Shown here in pieces: positions 1 through 10,100 of a DNA stretch of 64,000 nt. Origin of the DNA: an uncultured Sphingomonadaceae bacterium (GTDB lineage Bacteria > Pseudomonadota > Alphaproteobacteria > Sphingomonadales > Sphingomonadaceae); NCBI GenBank assembly GCA_947489315.1, contig CANLCX010000001.1, positions 313,501-377,500 of the forward strand. The letters are read 5' to 3'. A model generated the notes under the pieces. That model did not search any database, was not told the origin of the DNA, and saw only the letters and a list, made by a program, of their open reading frames with translations. Each line of letters begins with the position of its first letter. The stretch's first letter is position 1. The position numbers and the translations under genes are program-made.

Positions 1-1
1 C

Positions 2-733
2 GGTACGACATCAGGCGCAAAAATTCCCGATACGGACTGGATCGCAGACGACCGCGATGGAGTCACTATTAATGATGCAACCAGCGCTGTGTTCGCGCAG
101 CCAATGGATTGGGCAAAGCTCGATGCCACCACCTATAGCTGGCAAAAAGTCATGGGTTCGGAAGCCGGTCACGGCATGCTGATCCTCAGCCCACGCGCAG
201 TCGAACGTATTGAAAGCTATAGCCCCAGCTGGCCGCTCCCGAAAATTTTCCGTGTGAAGAAGGGCGATAAATTGAACCGCGCAATCTTTGAAGGCGCAAC
301 CATCAACACGCCATCGTTGCTTGCGACCGAAGATTATATCGCGTCACTCGAATGGGCCAAATCCATTGGTGGCTTGCAAGAGCTTCACGCCCGCGCAGAC
401 CGCAATGCCAAGATTGTCCATGACTGGATTGAAGCGACGCCTTGGCTGCGCAATATGGTCAGCGATCCCGCGAAATGGACCAATACCGGTGTCTGCATGA
501 TGTTCCAGGGTGATTGGTATGATGGCTTGAGCGACGAAGATAAAGCCGCTGTGCCCAAGAAAATCGCCGGTATGCTCGAAAAAATGGATATCGCGTATGA
601 CTTTAACGGTTACCGTGACGCGCCACCGTCTTTGCGTATCTGGTGCGGTTCGACCGTTGAGGAAGAAGATGTCCGCCGCCTGCTGCCCTGGATTGAATGG
701 GCCTTTGCGCAGGTTAAAGCCGAGCTATCCTGA
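2..733 (+). CDS. serC: Phosphoserine aminotransferase, 3' part (5' end outside window)
   Basis: The reading frame is open from base 2, so the gene starts left of the window; about 243 C-terminal residues are present. SerC is a PLP-dependent class V aminotransferase that converts 3-phosphohydroxypyruvate and glutamate to phosphoserine, the second step of serine synthesis, in the cytoplasm. The frame shows TTSGAKIP, DATSAVFAQ and TYSWQKVMGSEAGHG, in which the lysine is the expected PLP-binding residue, followed by the alphaproteobacterial tail LRIWCGSTVE. A GTG at 89 could be mistaken for a start, but the homologous protein clearly continues upstream of it. serA, the preceding step of the pathway, follows 103 bp downstream. 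Confidence 0.95.
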   Translation, partial: GTTSGAKIPDTDWIADDRDGVTINDATSAVFAQPMDWAKLDATTYSWQKVMGSEAGHGMLILSPRAVERIESYSPSWPLPKIFRVKKGDKLNRAIFEGATINTPSLLATEDYIASLEWAKSIGGLQELHARADRNAKIVHDWIEATPWLRNMVSDPAKWTNTGVCMMFQGDWYDGLSDEDKAAVPKKIAGMLEKMDIAYDFNGYRDAPPSLRIWCGSTVEEEDVRRLLPWIEWAFAQVKAELS

Positions 734-742
734 AAATAAACG

Positions 743-814
743 GGCTCCGCGCATGATGTGGAGCCTCCTAATTTTTTGCGCTTAGCTGCGCTAGCTCCGC
801 ATCAAGTTCGGAGC
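743..814 (+). promoter_or_regulatory. serC-serA intergenic: paired hairpins, possible attenuator
   Basis: Two hairpins lie between serC and serA. The first pairs GGCTCC (743-748) with GGAGCC (760-765) and is followed by TCCTAATTTTTT, so it resembles an intrinsic terminator. The second pairs GCTCCG (794-799) with CGGAGC (809-814). The right arm of the first, GTGGAGC (758-764), can also pair with GCTCCGC (794-800), 7 bp including one G-T wobble, so the two folds can exclude each other. That is the layout of a transcription attenuator or antiterminator in front of serA. The pairing is seen in the sequence; a regulatory role is inference, and the simple alternative is a weak terminator at the end of serC. 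Confidence 0.4.
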
Positions 815-836
815 ACAAAACACAGGAATCATCAAA

Positions 837-2420
837 ATGCCAAAAGTACTTATTTCCGATAAAATGGATCCAAAAGCCGCCGAAATTTTCCGTGAACGCG
901 GTGTTGAAGTGGACGAAATTACCGGTCAGACACCGGAAGAGCTGATGAAAATTATCGGTGAATATGACGGTCTCGCCATTCGTTCATCGACAACGGTGAC
1001 GCCCGAAATATTGGACGCCGCGACCAACCTGAAAGTGGTTGGTCGGGCTGGTATCGGTGTGGATAATGTCGATATTCCTGCCGCTTCCGCCAAAGGCGTG
1101 GTGGTGATGAATACACCTTTCGGCAACAGTATCACGACGGCCGAACATGCCATCGCGATGATGTTTGCGCTGGCCCGTCAGCTTCCTTCTGCCGATGCCT
1201 CAACACAGGCCGGTAAATGGGAAAAATCAAAATTCATGGGTGTCGAGCTGACCAGCAAGACGCTCGGTTTAATTGGTGCTGGTAATATCGGTTCGATTGT
1301 TGCCGAACGGGCCATTGGTCTGCGCATGAAAGTTGTGGCTTATGATCCGTTCCTGACCGCTGAACGTGCGATTGAAATTGGTATTGAAAAAGTCACGCTG
1401 GACGAGCTTCTCGCACGCGCCGACTTTATCACCATGCACACGCCGCTGACCGATCAGACGCGCAATATCTTGTCCGCTGAAGCGATTGCCAAGGCTAAAC
1501 CTGGCGTGCGGATCATCAATTGTGCCCGCGGTGGTTTGATTGACGAAGTGGCTTTGAAAGAGGCACTGGAATCCGGTCAAGTGGCTGGCGCGGCGCTGGA
1601 TGTTTATGCGCAGGAACCTGCCAAGGAAAACGACCTGTTTGGAACGCCGAACCTCATCTGTACGCCGCATCTCGGCGCTTCGACCAGTGAGGCACAGGTC
1701 AATGTCGCGATCCAGGTCGCAGAACAAATGGCCGACTATCTGGTCAACGGCGGCGTAGAAAATGCGCTTAACATGCCCAGCCTTTCGGCAGAGCAGGCAC
1801 CGAAGCTGAAACCCTATATGACGCTTGCAAATCAGCTGGGTTCATTGATTGGCCAACTATCAAGCAGTTCGCTTAAAGGCATTTCGGTAGAAGTTGAAGG
1901 TGCGGCAGCCGAGCTCGACCCAAAACCAATCACTGCTGCTGTTCTCGCTGGATTGATGGCGGCCTATAGCGACTCCGTGAATATGGTGAACGCGCCCTAT
2001 TTGGCCAAAGAACGCGGTCTGGATGTTCGTGAAGTGCGGCACGACCGCGAAGGCGATTATCATACTTTGGTCCGCGTCGCAGTGACGACTGACGAGGGTG
2101 AAAAATCCGTATCCGGTACGTTGTTCGGTTCTTCCGGTCCGCGTTTGGTGGAGATGTTCGGGATCAAGGTTGAAGCTGATCTTGAAGGCGACATGCTCTA
2201 CATCGTCAACGAAGATCAACCGGGCTTTATCGGCAGTGTCGGCTCCACATTGGGCGAGGCTGGCGTCAATATCGGTACTTTCCATCTCGGTCGACGCGCC
2301 GATGCGCCGGGCGGAGAAGCGGTGTTGCTGCTCTCTATCGATTCGCCTGTAGAAGAGCCTGTCTTGTGGGCCGTTTGCAAACTCGAAGGGGTTAAAACGG
2401 TCAAAGCCCTGCGCTTCTAA
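837..2420 (+). CDS. serA: D-3-phosphoglycerate dehydrogenase
   Basis: SerA oxidises 3-phosphoglycerate to 3-phosphohydroxypyruvate with NAD, the entry to serine synthesis. At 527 residues it is the long form: a catalytic domain with the Rossmann motif GLIGAGNIG near residue 142, RGGLIDE near 230 and the catalytic histidine in TPHLGAST near 279; then an intervening ASB-type domain; and a C-terminal ACT domain from about 450 (VNEDQPGFIGSVGSTLGE) that usually binds serine for feedback control. The ATG at 837 follows CAGGAATC and gives the expected N-terminus PKVLISDKMDP. It lies directly behind serC, giving a serC-serA pair with a possible attenuator between them. Confidence 0.97.
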   Translation: MPKVLISDKMDPKAAEIFRERGVEVDEITGQTPEELMKIIGEYDGLAIRSSTTVTPEILDAATNLKVVGRAGIGVDNVDIPAASAKGVVVMNTPFGNSITTAEHAIAMMFALARQLPSADASTQAGKWEKSKFMGVELTSKTLGLIGAGNIGSIVAERAIGLRMKVVAYDPFLTAERAIEIGIEKVTLDELLARADFITMHTPLTDQTRNILSAEAIAKAKPGVRIINCARGGLIDEVALKEALESGQVAGAALDVYAQEPAKENDLFGTPNLICTPHLGASTSEAQVNVAIQVAEQMADYLVNGGVENALNMPSLSAEQAPKLKPYMTLANQLGSLIGQLSSSSLKGISVEVEGAAAELDPKPITAAVLAGLMAAYSDSVNMVNAPYLAKERGLDVREVRHDREGDYHTLVRVAVTTDEGEKSVSGTLFGSSGPRLVEMFGIKVEADLEGDMLYIVNEDQPGFIGSVGSTLGEAGVNIGTFHLGRRADAPGGEAVLLLSIDSPVEEPVLWAVCKLEGVKTVKALRF

Positions 2421-2479
2421 AAAATAGGCTAAAAAACCGGTGGCCTGAACGCGCGCTTAGGCTATGGAGACGAAAGTCT

Positions 2480-3595
2480 ATGCAAAAGCTGTCTAACTTG
2501 CTGCCTGAAGGCTTTCACGATTCCCTCCCTCCATATGCCGAGGCCGGGTCCAGACTCGAACGCGACGTCCACGATACGTTAGCCAGTCATGGTTATGCGC
2601 GGGTGTCTCCGCCATTGGTCGAATATGAAGATGTCCTGACGGGCCGGATGACCGGATCAGCGAAAAGCGATCTGATGCGCTTTGTTGATCCGATTTCCCA
2701 GCGGACATTGGCGTTGCGTCCTGATGTGACCATGCAAATTGGGCGCATTGCCGCGACCAGCCTGTCGGGTGCATCCCGTCCACTACGCCTCAGCTATTCC
2801 GGTCAGGTTTTGAAACTGCGCTCTGGCCAGTTACATCCCGAACGCAGTCGGCTCCAAATTGGTGCGGAGCTGATTGGTACCGACAGCGTCGCAGCGGCGA
2901 GCGAAATTGTGACCGTGGCCATAGAGGCATTGGTCCGGGCGGGTTTGACTGGAATTACGGTGGATTTCACCATGCCTGATCTGGTCGATATTCTATCCGC
3001 AGGGCCCTTGCCGCTCAGTGCGGCGCAGGCCGGCGAAGTGCGCAGCGAACTTGATATGAAAGATGCTGGCGGACTGACCGAGTTGGGCGCCACCGGCTAT
3101 CTACCGCTGATTGAAGCTACCGGGCCGTTTGACGACGCCATGGCGAAAATGCGGGCATTTGACTGCGATGATCTGCTGACATCGCGGCTGGATGGCATTG
3201 CTGCCATTGCCGCGAACATCAAAGACAAAGCGAAGTTGACGCTTGATCCTACCGAGCGCCACGGTTTTGAATATCAGAACTGGTTTGGTTTCACGCTCTT
3301 TGCCGATGGCTTTGTCGGCGCGATGGGGCGCGGCGGTAGCTATGAGATTCCAACCGCCGATGGCGGAACAGAAAATGCCGTGGGATTCTCGCTCTATCCC
3401 AGTCCACTGATCGATGCCGGTTTCAGTGCAAAGGCCAAGGATATTTTATTTCTGCCACTAGGGCATGACATTGAAATCGCCGCCTCTTTGCGGGCAGAGG
3501 GATGGCGCACGGTCGCGGCGCTTTCGGACAGTGATGATGCCGCGACTTTGGGTTGCACGCATCATCTTGACGGCCAAAAGCCGGTAGCAATTTAA
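2480..3595 (+). CDS. hisZ: ATP phosphoribosyltransferase regulatory subunit HisZ
   Basis: HisZ is a catalytically inactive paralogue of histidyl-tRNA synthetase that joins the short form of HisG to make a histidine-regulated ATP phosphoribosyltransferase, the first enzyme of histidine synthesis. The 371-residue protein has the class II synthetase-like core, including LMRFVDPISQRTLALRPDVT near residues 62-82 and the late glycine-rich GAMGRGGSYE near 276, but is shorter than a real HisRS and ends without an anticodon-binding domain. It begins 59 bp after serA and ends 18 bp before purA, so all may be one transcript. No hisG is in the window. Confidence 0.9.
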   Translation: MQKLSNLLPEGFHDSLPPYAEAGSRLERDVHDTLASHGYARVSPPLVEYEDVLTGRMTGSAKSDLMRFVDPISQRTLALRPDVTMQIGRIAATSLSGASRPLRLSYSGQVLKLRSGQLHPERSRLQIGAELIGTDSVAAASEIVTVAIEALVRAGLTGITVDFTMPDLVDILSAGPLPLSAAQAGEVRSELDMKDAGGLTELGATGYLPLIEATGPFDDAMAKMRAFDCDDLLTSRLDGIAAIAANIKDKAKLTLDPTERHGFEYQNWFGFTLFADGFVGAMGRGGSYEIPTADGGTENAVGFSLYPSPLIDAGFSAKAKDILFLPLGHDIEIAASLRAEGWRTVAALSDSDDAATLGCTHHLDGQKPVAI

Positions 3596-3613
3596 CAGGA
3601 AGAATTTTCAAAT

Positions 3614-4903
3614 ATGGCCAATGTAACCGTTATCGGTGCCCAATGGGGCGATGAAGGCAAAGGCAAGATTGTCGACTGGTTGTCGGAACGCGCTGACGTC
3701 GTAGTCCGGTTTCAGGGTGGTCATAATGCCGGCCATACATTGGTTGTCGATGGCGAAGTCTATAAGCTCTCGTTGCTACCCTCTGGTATTGTCCGCGGCG
3801 CGCTCTCGATCATTGGCAATGGCGTTGTGCTGGATCCTTGGCATTTGCGCGATGAGATAGAAAAGCTGAGCAAGCAGGGCGTGGCCATCAACGCCGATAA
3901 TTTTGGCATTGCGGAAACTTGCCCCTTGATCCTGCCCATTCACCGTGACCTTGATGCGCTGCGTGAAGATGCCAGCGGCAAAGGCAAAATTGGTACGACG
4001 CGGAGGGGCATTGGCCCAGCTTATGAAGACAAGGTTGGCCGCCGTGCCATAAGGGTCTGTGATCTGGCTTATCTCGATGATTTGGGACCACAGCTTGATC
4101 GGCTATGCGCTCATCATGATGCGCTTCGGGCTGGTTTTGGTGAGCAGCCGGTTGATCGTGATCGCTTGCTTGCGGATCTGCGAGAGATTGCCGATAGTGT
4201 GCTGCAATATGCGCAGCCCGTCTGGAAACGCCTGAATGAAGCCCGCAAACGCGGCGACCGGATATTGTTCGAAGGCGCGCAGGGCGTGTTGCTTGATGTT
4301 GATCACGGCACTTATCCGTTTGTGACCAGCTCCAACACTATCTCCGGAACCGCAGCAGGCGGATCGGGTGTAGGGCCATCCGGGACCGGTTATGTCTTGG
4401 GTATCGTCAAAGCTTACACAACGCGCGTTGGCTCCGGTCCGTTTCCGACCGAGTTGGATGACGACATTGGTCAACGACTGGGCGAACGCGGCCATGAATT
4501 TGGCACTAATACAGGACGTCAGCGTCGTTGCGGCTGGTTTGATGCTGTACTGGTCCGGCAGGCTCTGGCCGTGTCCGGTGTCGCCGGGATCGCGCTGACC
4601 AAGCTCGACGTACTCGACGGTTTTGAAGAGCTGAAAATCTGTGTCGGTTATGATCTAAATGGCGTAACCTATGACTATCTGCCGCCCCATCATCAGGACC
4701 AGGAAGCGGTGCAACCGATTTATGAAACCGTACCGGGTTGGAGCGAGTCCACCGCCGGCGCGCGCAGCTGGGCCGACTTACCTGCAGCAGCGATTAAATA
4801 TATCAAGCGCGTCGAAGAGTTGATCCAGTGCCCGGTGGCTTTGGTGTCCACTTCTCCTGAGCGTGAAGATACGATTTTGGTGAAGGATCCCTTTGCGGAT
4901 TAA
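3614..4903 (+). CDS. purA: Adenylosuccinate synthetase
   Basis: PurA joins IMP and aspartate using GTP to make adenylosuccinate, the committed step to AMP. The 429-residue length is normal. The N-terminal P-loop [11 protein letters not shown] (residues 8-18), the GHNAGHT motif near 40, [13 protein letters not shown] near 129, the [12 protein letters not shown] motif near 230 and the C-terminal base-recognition element TKLDVLD are all present. The start at 3614 follows AGGAAGAATTTTCAAAT. Its last 11 bases overlap the start of the L,D-transpeptidase gene in another frame. Confidence 0.97.
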   Translation: MANVTVIGAQWGDEGKGKIVDWLSERADVVVRFQGGHNAGHTLVVDGEVYKLSLLPSGIVRGALSIIGNGVVLDPWHLRDEIEKLSKQGVAINADNFGIAETCPLILPIHRDLDALREDASGKGKIGTTRRGIGPAYEDKVGRRAIRVCDLAYLDDLGPQLDRLCAHHDALRAGFGEQPVDRDRLLADLREIADSVLQYAQPVWKRLNEARKRGDRILFEGAQGVLLDVDHGTYPFVTSSNTISGTAAGGSGVGPSGTGYVLGIVKAYTTRVGSGPFPTELDDDIGQRLGERGHEFGTNTGRQRRCGWFDAVLVRQALAVSGVAGIALTKLDVLDGFEELKICVGYDLNGVTYDYLPPHHQDQEAVQPIYETVPGWSESTAGARSWADLPAAAIKYIKRVEELIQCPVALVSTSPEREDTILVKDPFAD

Positions 4904-5438
4904 GTTTTCCATATTTTTGACGATGGCGATGGTCAGCGCCTGTGGTGCCGGCGTGGAAACGGCTCAACAGGGCAATCCGGCGGATCGTCCCAATCCGCTT
5001 CCCATGATTCCAGTAGGGACCAAGGCAGACAGCATATTGGTCGACAAAAGCGATCGTACTCTGATCCTTTACAAGGCGGACAAAGAAATTGCCCGCTATT
5101 CCAACATCCGCTTTGGCAATGCGCCTGAGGGTCATAAGCGCTTTGAAGGTGATGAGCGTACACCCGAAGGAAACTACACCATTAATGGCCGAAATCCCGG
5201 CAGCAGCTATCATCTCAGTTTGCGTGTATCCTATCCCAATGCATCTGACCGCGCTTATGCGCAAGCAAGAGGGAAATCACCGGGCGGTGATATCTTTATT
5301 CACGGCCAGCCCAATGGCCGTGACGGTGCACCAATTGCATCTGACTGGACCGATGGATGTATCGCATTGAGCAATGCCGAGATTCAGCAGATTTGGAAGG
5401 TGGTACCCGATGGGGTGGTGATTAAAATCCAGCCCTAA
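4893..5438 (+). CDS. L,D-transpeptidase (YkuD) lipoprotein
   Basis: This is a predicted periplasmic peptidoglycan-modifying enzyme of the YkuD/ErfK family. A TTG start at 4893, overlapping the end of purA, gives a lipoprotein signal ([16 protein letters not shown]) with the lipid-attached cysteine at residue 17; starting at the ATG at 4923 would leave too short a signal. The YkuD core runs from about residue 47 ([17 protein letters not shown]) to the catalytic block IHGQPNG ... [10 protein letters not shown], with the nucleophile cysteine near 155. At 181 residues it is a single-domain enzyme. The substrate (cross-linking versus lipoprotein attachment) cannot be told from sequence. Its 3' end overlaps the convergent symporter gene by 4 bp. 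Confidence 0.85.
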   Translation: MRIKFSIFLTMAMVSACGAGVETAQQGNPADRPNPLPMIPVGTKADSILVDKSDRTLILYKADKEIARYSNIRFGNAPEGHKRFEGDERTPEGNYTINGRNPGSSYHLSLRVSYPNASDRAYAQARGKSPGGDIFIHGQPNGRDGAPIASDWTDGCIALSNAEIQQIWKVVPDGVVIKIQP

Positions 5439-6673
5439 ACATCGTCCGCCGAAATCATCTCTTTGACATCAATCTCGCCGGTCATCACGGCCACGGTTGT
5501 CGCAATCGCTGCGTCACCGGAGACATTGGTTGTCGTGCGCATCATATCCATGATCCGGTCAACACCAGCAACAAAGGCGATGGTTTCGAGTGGCACGCCA
5601 ACACTGCCAAAGACCAATGCCATCATGATCAAGCCAGCGCCCGGAATACCCGCCGCACCGATTGCGCCGAGGGTTGAAGTGATCGCGATCAGGACATAGT
5701 CGCCAAAGCTCAAGTCCACGCCGAAAATCTGTGCACCAAATAACGTCGCAAGCCCAAGATACATCGCGGTGCCATTCATGTTGATCGTCGCGCCGAGCGA
5801 GACAACAAAACTGGCCACCGAGTTACTGACGCCCAAATTGCGCTCCACGCAGCGTAAGGTCACCGGCAGGGTCGCGTTGGATGAAGCGGTGGAATAGCTG
5901 ACCGCAATTGCATCGACAATGCCGCGGAAGAAATCAATCACCGGCAGCTTGGCGACAAACTTGATCATTGCGGAATACATCACGCCGATAATCAGCAAGC
6001 AGCCGAGATAGTTGAGGCCGACCAATTTCGCCAGCGAGATAAGCGCATCGGGGCCCAGCGTGCCGGCAACCCATGCCATCAGAGCAAAAACGCCAAAGGG
6101 TGTCAGCTCCATTACGATCATCGTCACCTTTTGCATGACGATGGCGCCGCTATCGAAAATCTTGGCGAGGGGTTTGCCCTCTTCTTTCGCCATTAAGATG
6201 CCAATACCGATCAGCAGAGCGAATACGATCAGCGGCAGGACGCGTACGTCGGCCATGACTTGTACCGGACTGTCCGGGACAATCGAAAGGATCATATCAA
6301 CGGCGGTGGTTTCATTGGGTGCCGGGACTTCGCCTTTCTGGAGTGCGTCCGTGTCGACACCTTTGCCTGGCTGAAAAAACGTGCCCAATGCCAGCCCGAG
6401 CCATGCTGCAATCTGTCCGGTTATGACGAACAATATCATCGCCCGTCCGCCAACACTGCCGAGTTTTCGCAGATCGCCGAGGGATGCGACGCCGGCAACC
6501 AGCGAGAAGAAAATCAGGGGAACGACCAGCATCTTGATCGCTTTGATGAAGAAATCACCGATCCATTTGATCATCTCCGCTTCCGGCCCCCAAGCGAGAC
6601 CGGTGATGACGCCCAAAATGAGAGCTGCAATGACCCGCTGCCAAAGCGGTATTTTGAACCAGAATGACAACAT
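5435..6673 (-). CDS. Dicarboxylate/amino acid:cation symporter (DAACS family)
   Basis: This inner-membrane secondary transporter belongs to the glutamate/C4-dicarboxylate symporter fold (GltP/DctA family), 412 residues. Visible marks are the serine-rich re-entrant hairpin AVSYSTASSNATLPVTL near residue 260, the substrate-binding NMNGTAMY motif near 298, and the second hairpin GAAGIPGAGLIMMALV. Substrate is likely a dicarboxylate or acidic amino acid taken up with Na+ or H+, but cannot be narrowed. It is the last gene of a long minus-strand run, 115 bp after the SLC13 permease. Confidence 0.88.
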   Translation of the reverse strand: MLSFWFKIPLWQRVIAALILGVITGLAWGPEAEMIKWIGDFFIKAIKMLVVPLIFFSLVAGVASLGDLRKLGSVGGRAMILFVITGQIAAWLGLALGTFFQPGKGVDTDALQKGEVPAPNETTAVDMILSIVPDSPVQVMADVRVLPLIVFALLIGIGILMAKEEGKPLAKIFDSGAIVMQKVTMIVMELTPFGVFALMAWVAGTLGPDALISLAKLVGLNYLGCLLIIGVMYSAMIKFVAKLPVIDFFRGIVDAIAVSYSTASSNATLPVTLRCVERNLGVSNSVASFVVSLGATINMNGTAMYLGLATLFGAQIFGVDLSFGDYVLIAITSTLGAIGAAGIPGAGLIMMALVFGSVGVPLETIAFVAGVDRIMDMMRTTTNVSGDAAIATTVAVMTGEIDVKEMISADDV

Positions 6674-6788
6674 TACATATTCCCCATATTTGGGGCTATC
6701 TTATGAACCCCTGATCGTTTCTGAGACTTATCGTTCTGGTAGGGCTTCGGCAAGCGTCATTAAGGCAACACTTATTGCGACAACCGAC

Positions 6789-8588
6789 TTACATCGTAAA
6801 GCTGATCGCTAAACAGGTGGCGAGGCCAACACCAAAGGTTAGCGGGATGCCTGCCTTGAAGAAATCGGTGAACCGGTAGTTACCGGCTGCATAGACCAAC
6901 GTATTGGTCTGATAGCCAATCGGTGTGGCAAAACTGGCGGATGCCGCAAACATGACGGCGATGACCAGCGGCCTTGGGTCGACACCCAGATCCTGGCCGA
7001 GTGCAATAACAATCGGGGTGATGATGATCGCCACAGCATTATTGGTCACAATTTCGGTCATAATCACGGACAGCACATAGATCGAGAAAACCAGAGCCCA
7101 GGGTGGTAAATCAACTAGCCACGGGGTCAACTGGGCCACAATCAAATCGACGCTGCCCGCCTGTTGCAAGCCCAACCCGACCGCCAGCATGCCGAAAATC
7201 AGCACCAGCACATTGCCGTCCATGGATCCCCAGGCTTCCTCAGCATCAATACAGCGCGCCAGCAATATAGCACCCACAGCCAAGATCGCTGCCACGGCAA
7301 GCGGTACAATATTGAGTGCCGCAAGGGCAACAACAGCTACCAATGCGCCAATCGCAATCGGCGCACGGTCCCGGCGAAAAGCCCGTATTTTGGTTTGACC
7401 AACGCCAAATAAATTGGGGTTCTCGTACATCCGTTGGATGTCTTTGCTCGACCCGGTAACAAGCAGTCGATCTGCAGCGTGGATGCGGGCATTAGTGAGA
7501 TCAGACCGCGGCAAGTTACGATAGCGGGTCATGCCCAATATACGGACGTTTAGCTGGCCGAGAAACGGAATATCAAAAAGGCGGTTACCAATGCTGGGAT
7601 GGCCGGGGGCAACTGTTGCTTCAACCAGTTCCTCGCCCAATGGCCCAACATCTCCGGAGCGAACGATCCCGATTTTAAAGTCTTCCGAAGACCGCAGGGA
7701 TATAAGTTCGGCGAGATCGAGCCGGACAACAATCCGGTCTCCTGCCCGCAGCTCGTGATGCTCAAGATCATGGCGAATATAGCTGCTGAGCCGTTTTACC
7801 GCAGAAACATTTACGCTGGTCCGCCGGATGATGGGAACCTCTGACAGCAATTTACCGATCGCGGATGATTTGTTTCGGACCGTCAGCTCCGTGAGAAAGT
7901 CGCTTTCATCACTGCTGGCAAATTCACCGCCAACTTGACCACTGGGCAATATCCAGCTGCTAAATAACAACATCATGATGGTCCCGGCAACGGCGGCAAT
8001 CAAACCATAAGGTGTGATTTCAAAAATTCCAAACCCATCCATGCCGCCGTCCCGGGCAACGGAATCAACAATCAGGTTCGTCGATGTCCCGATCAAAGTG
8101 GTTGTTCCGCCCAAAATACAGATAAAGCTTAGGGGAATAAGAAGCTTTTTGGACGATATCCCGGTGGCGCGGGACAGGCGGATGATGATGGGGATGAGCA
8201 CCAGCACAACTGGCGTATTATTCATGAAAGCAGAGGCGACAAAGGCCCCGAGGAACATCTCAACCACGGCCAGCTTCGGCCTTACTTTGGCGCGTTCAAT
8301 AATGAATCCGGCAATCGCATCAATCGTTCCGGTTCGCAGTAATGCACCGGATAAGATGAACATGGCGGCGATTGTAATCGGCGCGGTATTGGAGAAAACC
8401 GAGAAAAGTCCGTCGGAATCGATGATCCCGAGGAACAGGAAGGTGCAGGCCCCAAGCACGGCGACCACCGCTGCTGGAAACCGCTCCATGATGAAACCTG
8501 CGAACAGAAAACCCAATATGATGAGGCCAATGATCGCCTTATGCGCCTGAATATAGTCATCAATGACATGAAGGACGAGGTCGATCAT
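6789..8588 (-). CDS. SLC13-type permease with internal TrkA-C (RCK_C) domains
   Basis: The 599-residue protein has two blocks of membrane segments around a soluble middle. The N-terminal half shows the divalent-anion symporter motif FMNNTPVVLVLIPI (about residues 120-133) and LIGTSTNLIV. Residues from about 225 to 395 hold two TrkA-C-like regulatory domains (LSEVPIIRRT ... and LFDIPFLGQLNVRILG). The C-terminal half repeats the symporter core with VLIFGMLAVGLGLQQAG and VTNNAVAIIITPI. Proteins of this build transport sulfate, dicarboxylates or related anions, but the substrate is not predictable. It starts 10 bp after aroC and is probably co-transcribed with it. Confidence 0.85.
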   Translation of the reverse strand: MIDLVLHVIDDYIQAHKAIIGLIILGFLFAGFIMERFPAAVVAVLGACTFLFLGIIDSDGLFSVFSNTAPITIAAMFILSGALLRTGTIDAIAGFIIERAKVRPKLAVVEMFLGAFVASAFMNNTPVVLVLIPIIIRLSRATGISSKKLLIPLSFICILGGTTTLIGTSTNLIVDSVARDGGMDGFGIFEITPYGLIAAVAGTIMMLLFSSWILPSGQVGGEFASSDESDFLTELTVRNKSSAIGKLLSEVPIIRRTSVNVSAVKRLSSYIRHDLEHHELRAGDRIVVRLDLAELISLRSSEDFKIGIVRSGDVGPLGEELVEATVAPGHPSIGNRLFDIPFLGQLNVRILGMTRYRNLPRSDLTNARIHAADRLLVTGSSKDIQRMYENPNLFGVGQTKIRAFRRDRAPIAIGALVAVVALAALNIVPLAVAAILAVGAILLARCIDAEEAWGSMDGNVLVLIFGMLAVGLGLQQAGSVDLIVAQLTPWLVDLPPWALVFSIYVLSVIMTEIVTNNAVAIIITPIVIALGQDLGVDPRPLVIAVMFAASASFATPIGYQTNTLVYAAGNYRFTDFFKAGIPLTFGVGLATCLAISFTM

Positions 8589-8598
8589 TTAAGGATGC

Positions 8599-9666
8599 TC
8601 ACCCGCATTGTGCCCTGTGGAGTAATTTCTGATCTGCGAGAACCAGCGCCATCATTGCTTCGACCACGGGTACGCCGCGGATGCCGACGCAAGGGTCATG
8701 ACGACCCTTGGTCGTGATCTCGGTAGCTTCACCTTCGCGTGTAATGGTATCGACCGGTGTTAATATGGAACTGGTCGGCTTAAACGCTACGCGACAGAAT
8801 ACCGGCTGTCCGGTCGAGATACCACCGGCTGTGCCGCCGCTATGGTTGGATTCAAATCGCGGCCCTTCATTCCCCGGTCGCATCGCATCAGCATTTTCTT
8901 CGCCGCGTAAACGGGCAGCGGCAAAGCCGTCGCCAATTTCGACACCTTTGGTGGCATTGATTGTCATCATCGCAGAGGCTATTTCGCTGTCGAGCTTGGC
9001 ATAGACAGGGGCACCCCATCCAGCCGGAACACCAGTTGCTTCACAAGCGATGATTGCACCCAGACTGCTGCCGTCTTTGCGGGCACCATCGACCAACGCT
9101 TCCCAGCGTTTGGCGGCAACAGCATCGGGGCAGAAAAATGGGTTATTGCCAATTTCGTCGGCATCAAAATTCGCCATATCAATGGCATCGCCGCCGATTT
9201 CAGCGACCCATGCGCGAACCGATACTTCTGGAATAGCTAGCCGAGCGACTGCTCCCGCCGCTACACGTGCTGCCGTTTCACGGGCGCTGGAACGGCCGCC
9301 ACCGCGATAATCGCGAAAACCATATTTGGCGTCATAGGCATAATCGGCATGGCCCGGGCGATAAGCCTTGGCGACTTCACTATAATCCTTGGACCGTTGA
9401 TCAACATTTTCGATCATCAACGAAATTGGCGTGCCGGTCGTTTTGCCTTCGAACACGCCCGACAGAATTTTGACCTGATCGGGTTCTTGGCGCTGCGTCG
9501 TATATTTTGATTGGCCGGGACGACGCGCATCCAGAAACGGTTGGATGTCCGCTTCGCTTAATTCCAGTCCTGGAGGGCAGCCATCCACAACCGCGCCGAG
9601 CGCAGGTCCATGGCTTTCTCCCCAAGTCGAAAAGCGAAAAACGCGGCCAAATGTGTTAAAACTCAT
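8599..9666 (-). CDS. aroC: Chorismate synthase
   Basis: AroC removes phosphate from EPSP to give chorismate, the last shared step toward aromatic amino acids, using reduced FMN. The 355-residue protein has the family signatures [18 protein letters not shown] near residue 16, [21 protein letters not shown] near 124-144, and [17 protein letters not shown] near 319. It lies inside a minus-strand operon: its start overlaps the end of the small exported-protein gene by 4 bp (ATGA), which implies translational coupling. Confidence 0.97.
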   Translation of the reverse strand: MSFNTFGRVFRFSTWGESHGPALGAVVDGCPPGLELSEADIQPFLDARRPGQSKYTTQRQEPDQVKILSGVFEGKTTGTPISLMIENVDQRSKDYSEVAKAYRPGHADYAYDAKYGFRDYRGGGRSSARETAARVAAGAVARLAIPEVSVRAWVAEIGGDAIDMANFDADEIGNNPFFCPDAVAAKRWEALVDGARKDGSSLGAIIACEATGVPAGWGAPVYAKLDSEIASAMMTINATKGVEIGDGFAAARLRGEENADAMRPGNEGPRFESNHSGGTAGGISTGQPVFCRVAFKPTSSILTPVDTITREGEATEITTKGRHDPCVGIRGVPVVEAMMALVLADQKLLHRAQCG

Positions 9667-10100
9667 GGATTTCTTTCGCTATTATTCGGACCTCTAGTGA
9701 GGCTCGTCCCTTCAATCATCTCATAAAATCGATCGCAATTTTCCTGACTGGTTTCACAGCGAACGTCCACCACCAAATTTTCCGGCTTTGCTTCGATATC
9801 GGTATAATAGCGACAAGCAACGCTTGGATAAGCGCTGCTTAACTGCGTTGCAAATATCAAGACCTCGCTTTTTTCAGTCATGAAATGCGAATAAACATCG
9901 AAGTCGCTCAGCTTCAGTATGTCGGGACTTTCTTCGGCTATCTTGCGCAAGTCTAGGACATTTTGGGCCGTAATTCCGCAAAGTTGAAAAGTTCCACTTT
10001 GATCGGCTTTTGTATCGATAGAATCCAATGCTGCGGCGCTAGTGCTTACCAAGAACGATGCAGCTGTAAATAGACCAAGCAAGACCGTCATGACCATCAA
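9663..10100 (-). CDS. Small exported protein of unknown function, between fabI and aroC
   Basis: The 145-residue product has a clear signal peptide ([23 protein letters not shown], cleavage near residue 23). The mature part holds cysteines in FQLCGIT, VACRYYT, VRCET and ENCDRF, enough for two disulfides. I recognise no domain. The gene is locked between two housekeeping genes: its start overlaps the fabI stop by 4 bp and its stop overlaps the aroC start by 4 bp. The reading frame is therefore almost certainly translated even though the function is unknown. It may be lineage-specific. Confidence 0.75.
   Translation of the reverse strand: MMVMTVLLGLFTAASFLVSTSAAALDSIDTKADQSGTFQLCGITAQNVLDLRKIAEESPDILKLSDFDVYSHFMTEKSEVLIFATQLSSAYPSVACRYYTDIEAKPENLVVDVRCETSQENCDRFYEMIEGTSLTRGPNNSERNP

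Noticed and set aside
8014-8550. 178-codon plus-strand frame antisense to the SLC13 permease
   Set aside because: Membrane-protein codons on the opposite strand often leave long open frames; no start signal.
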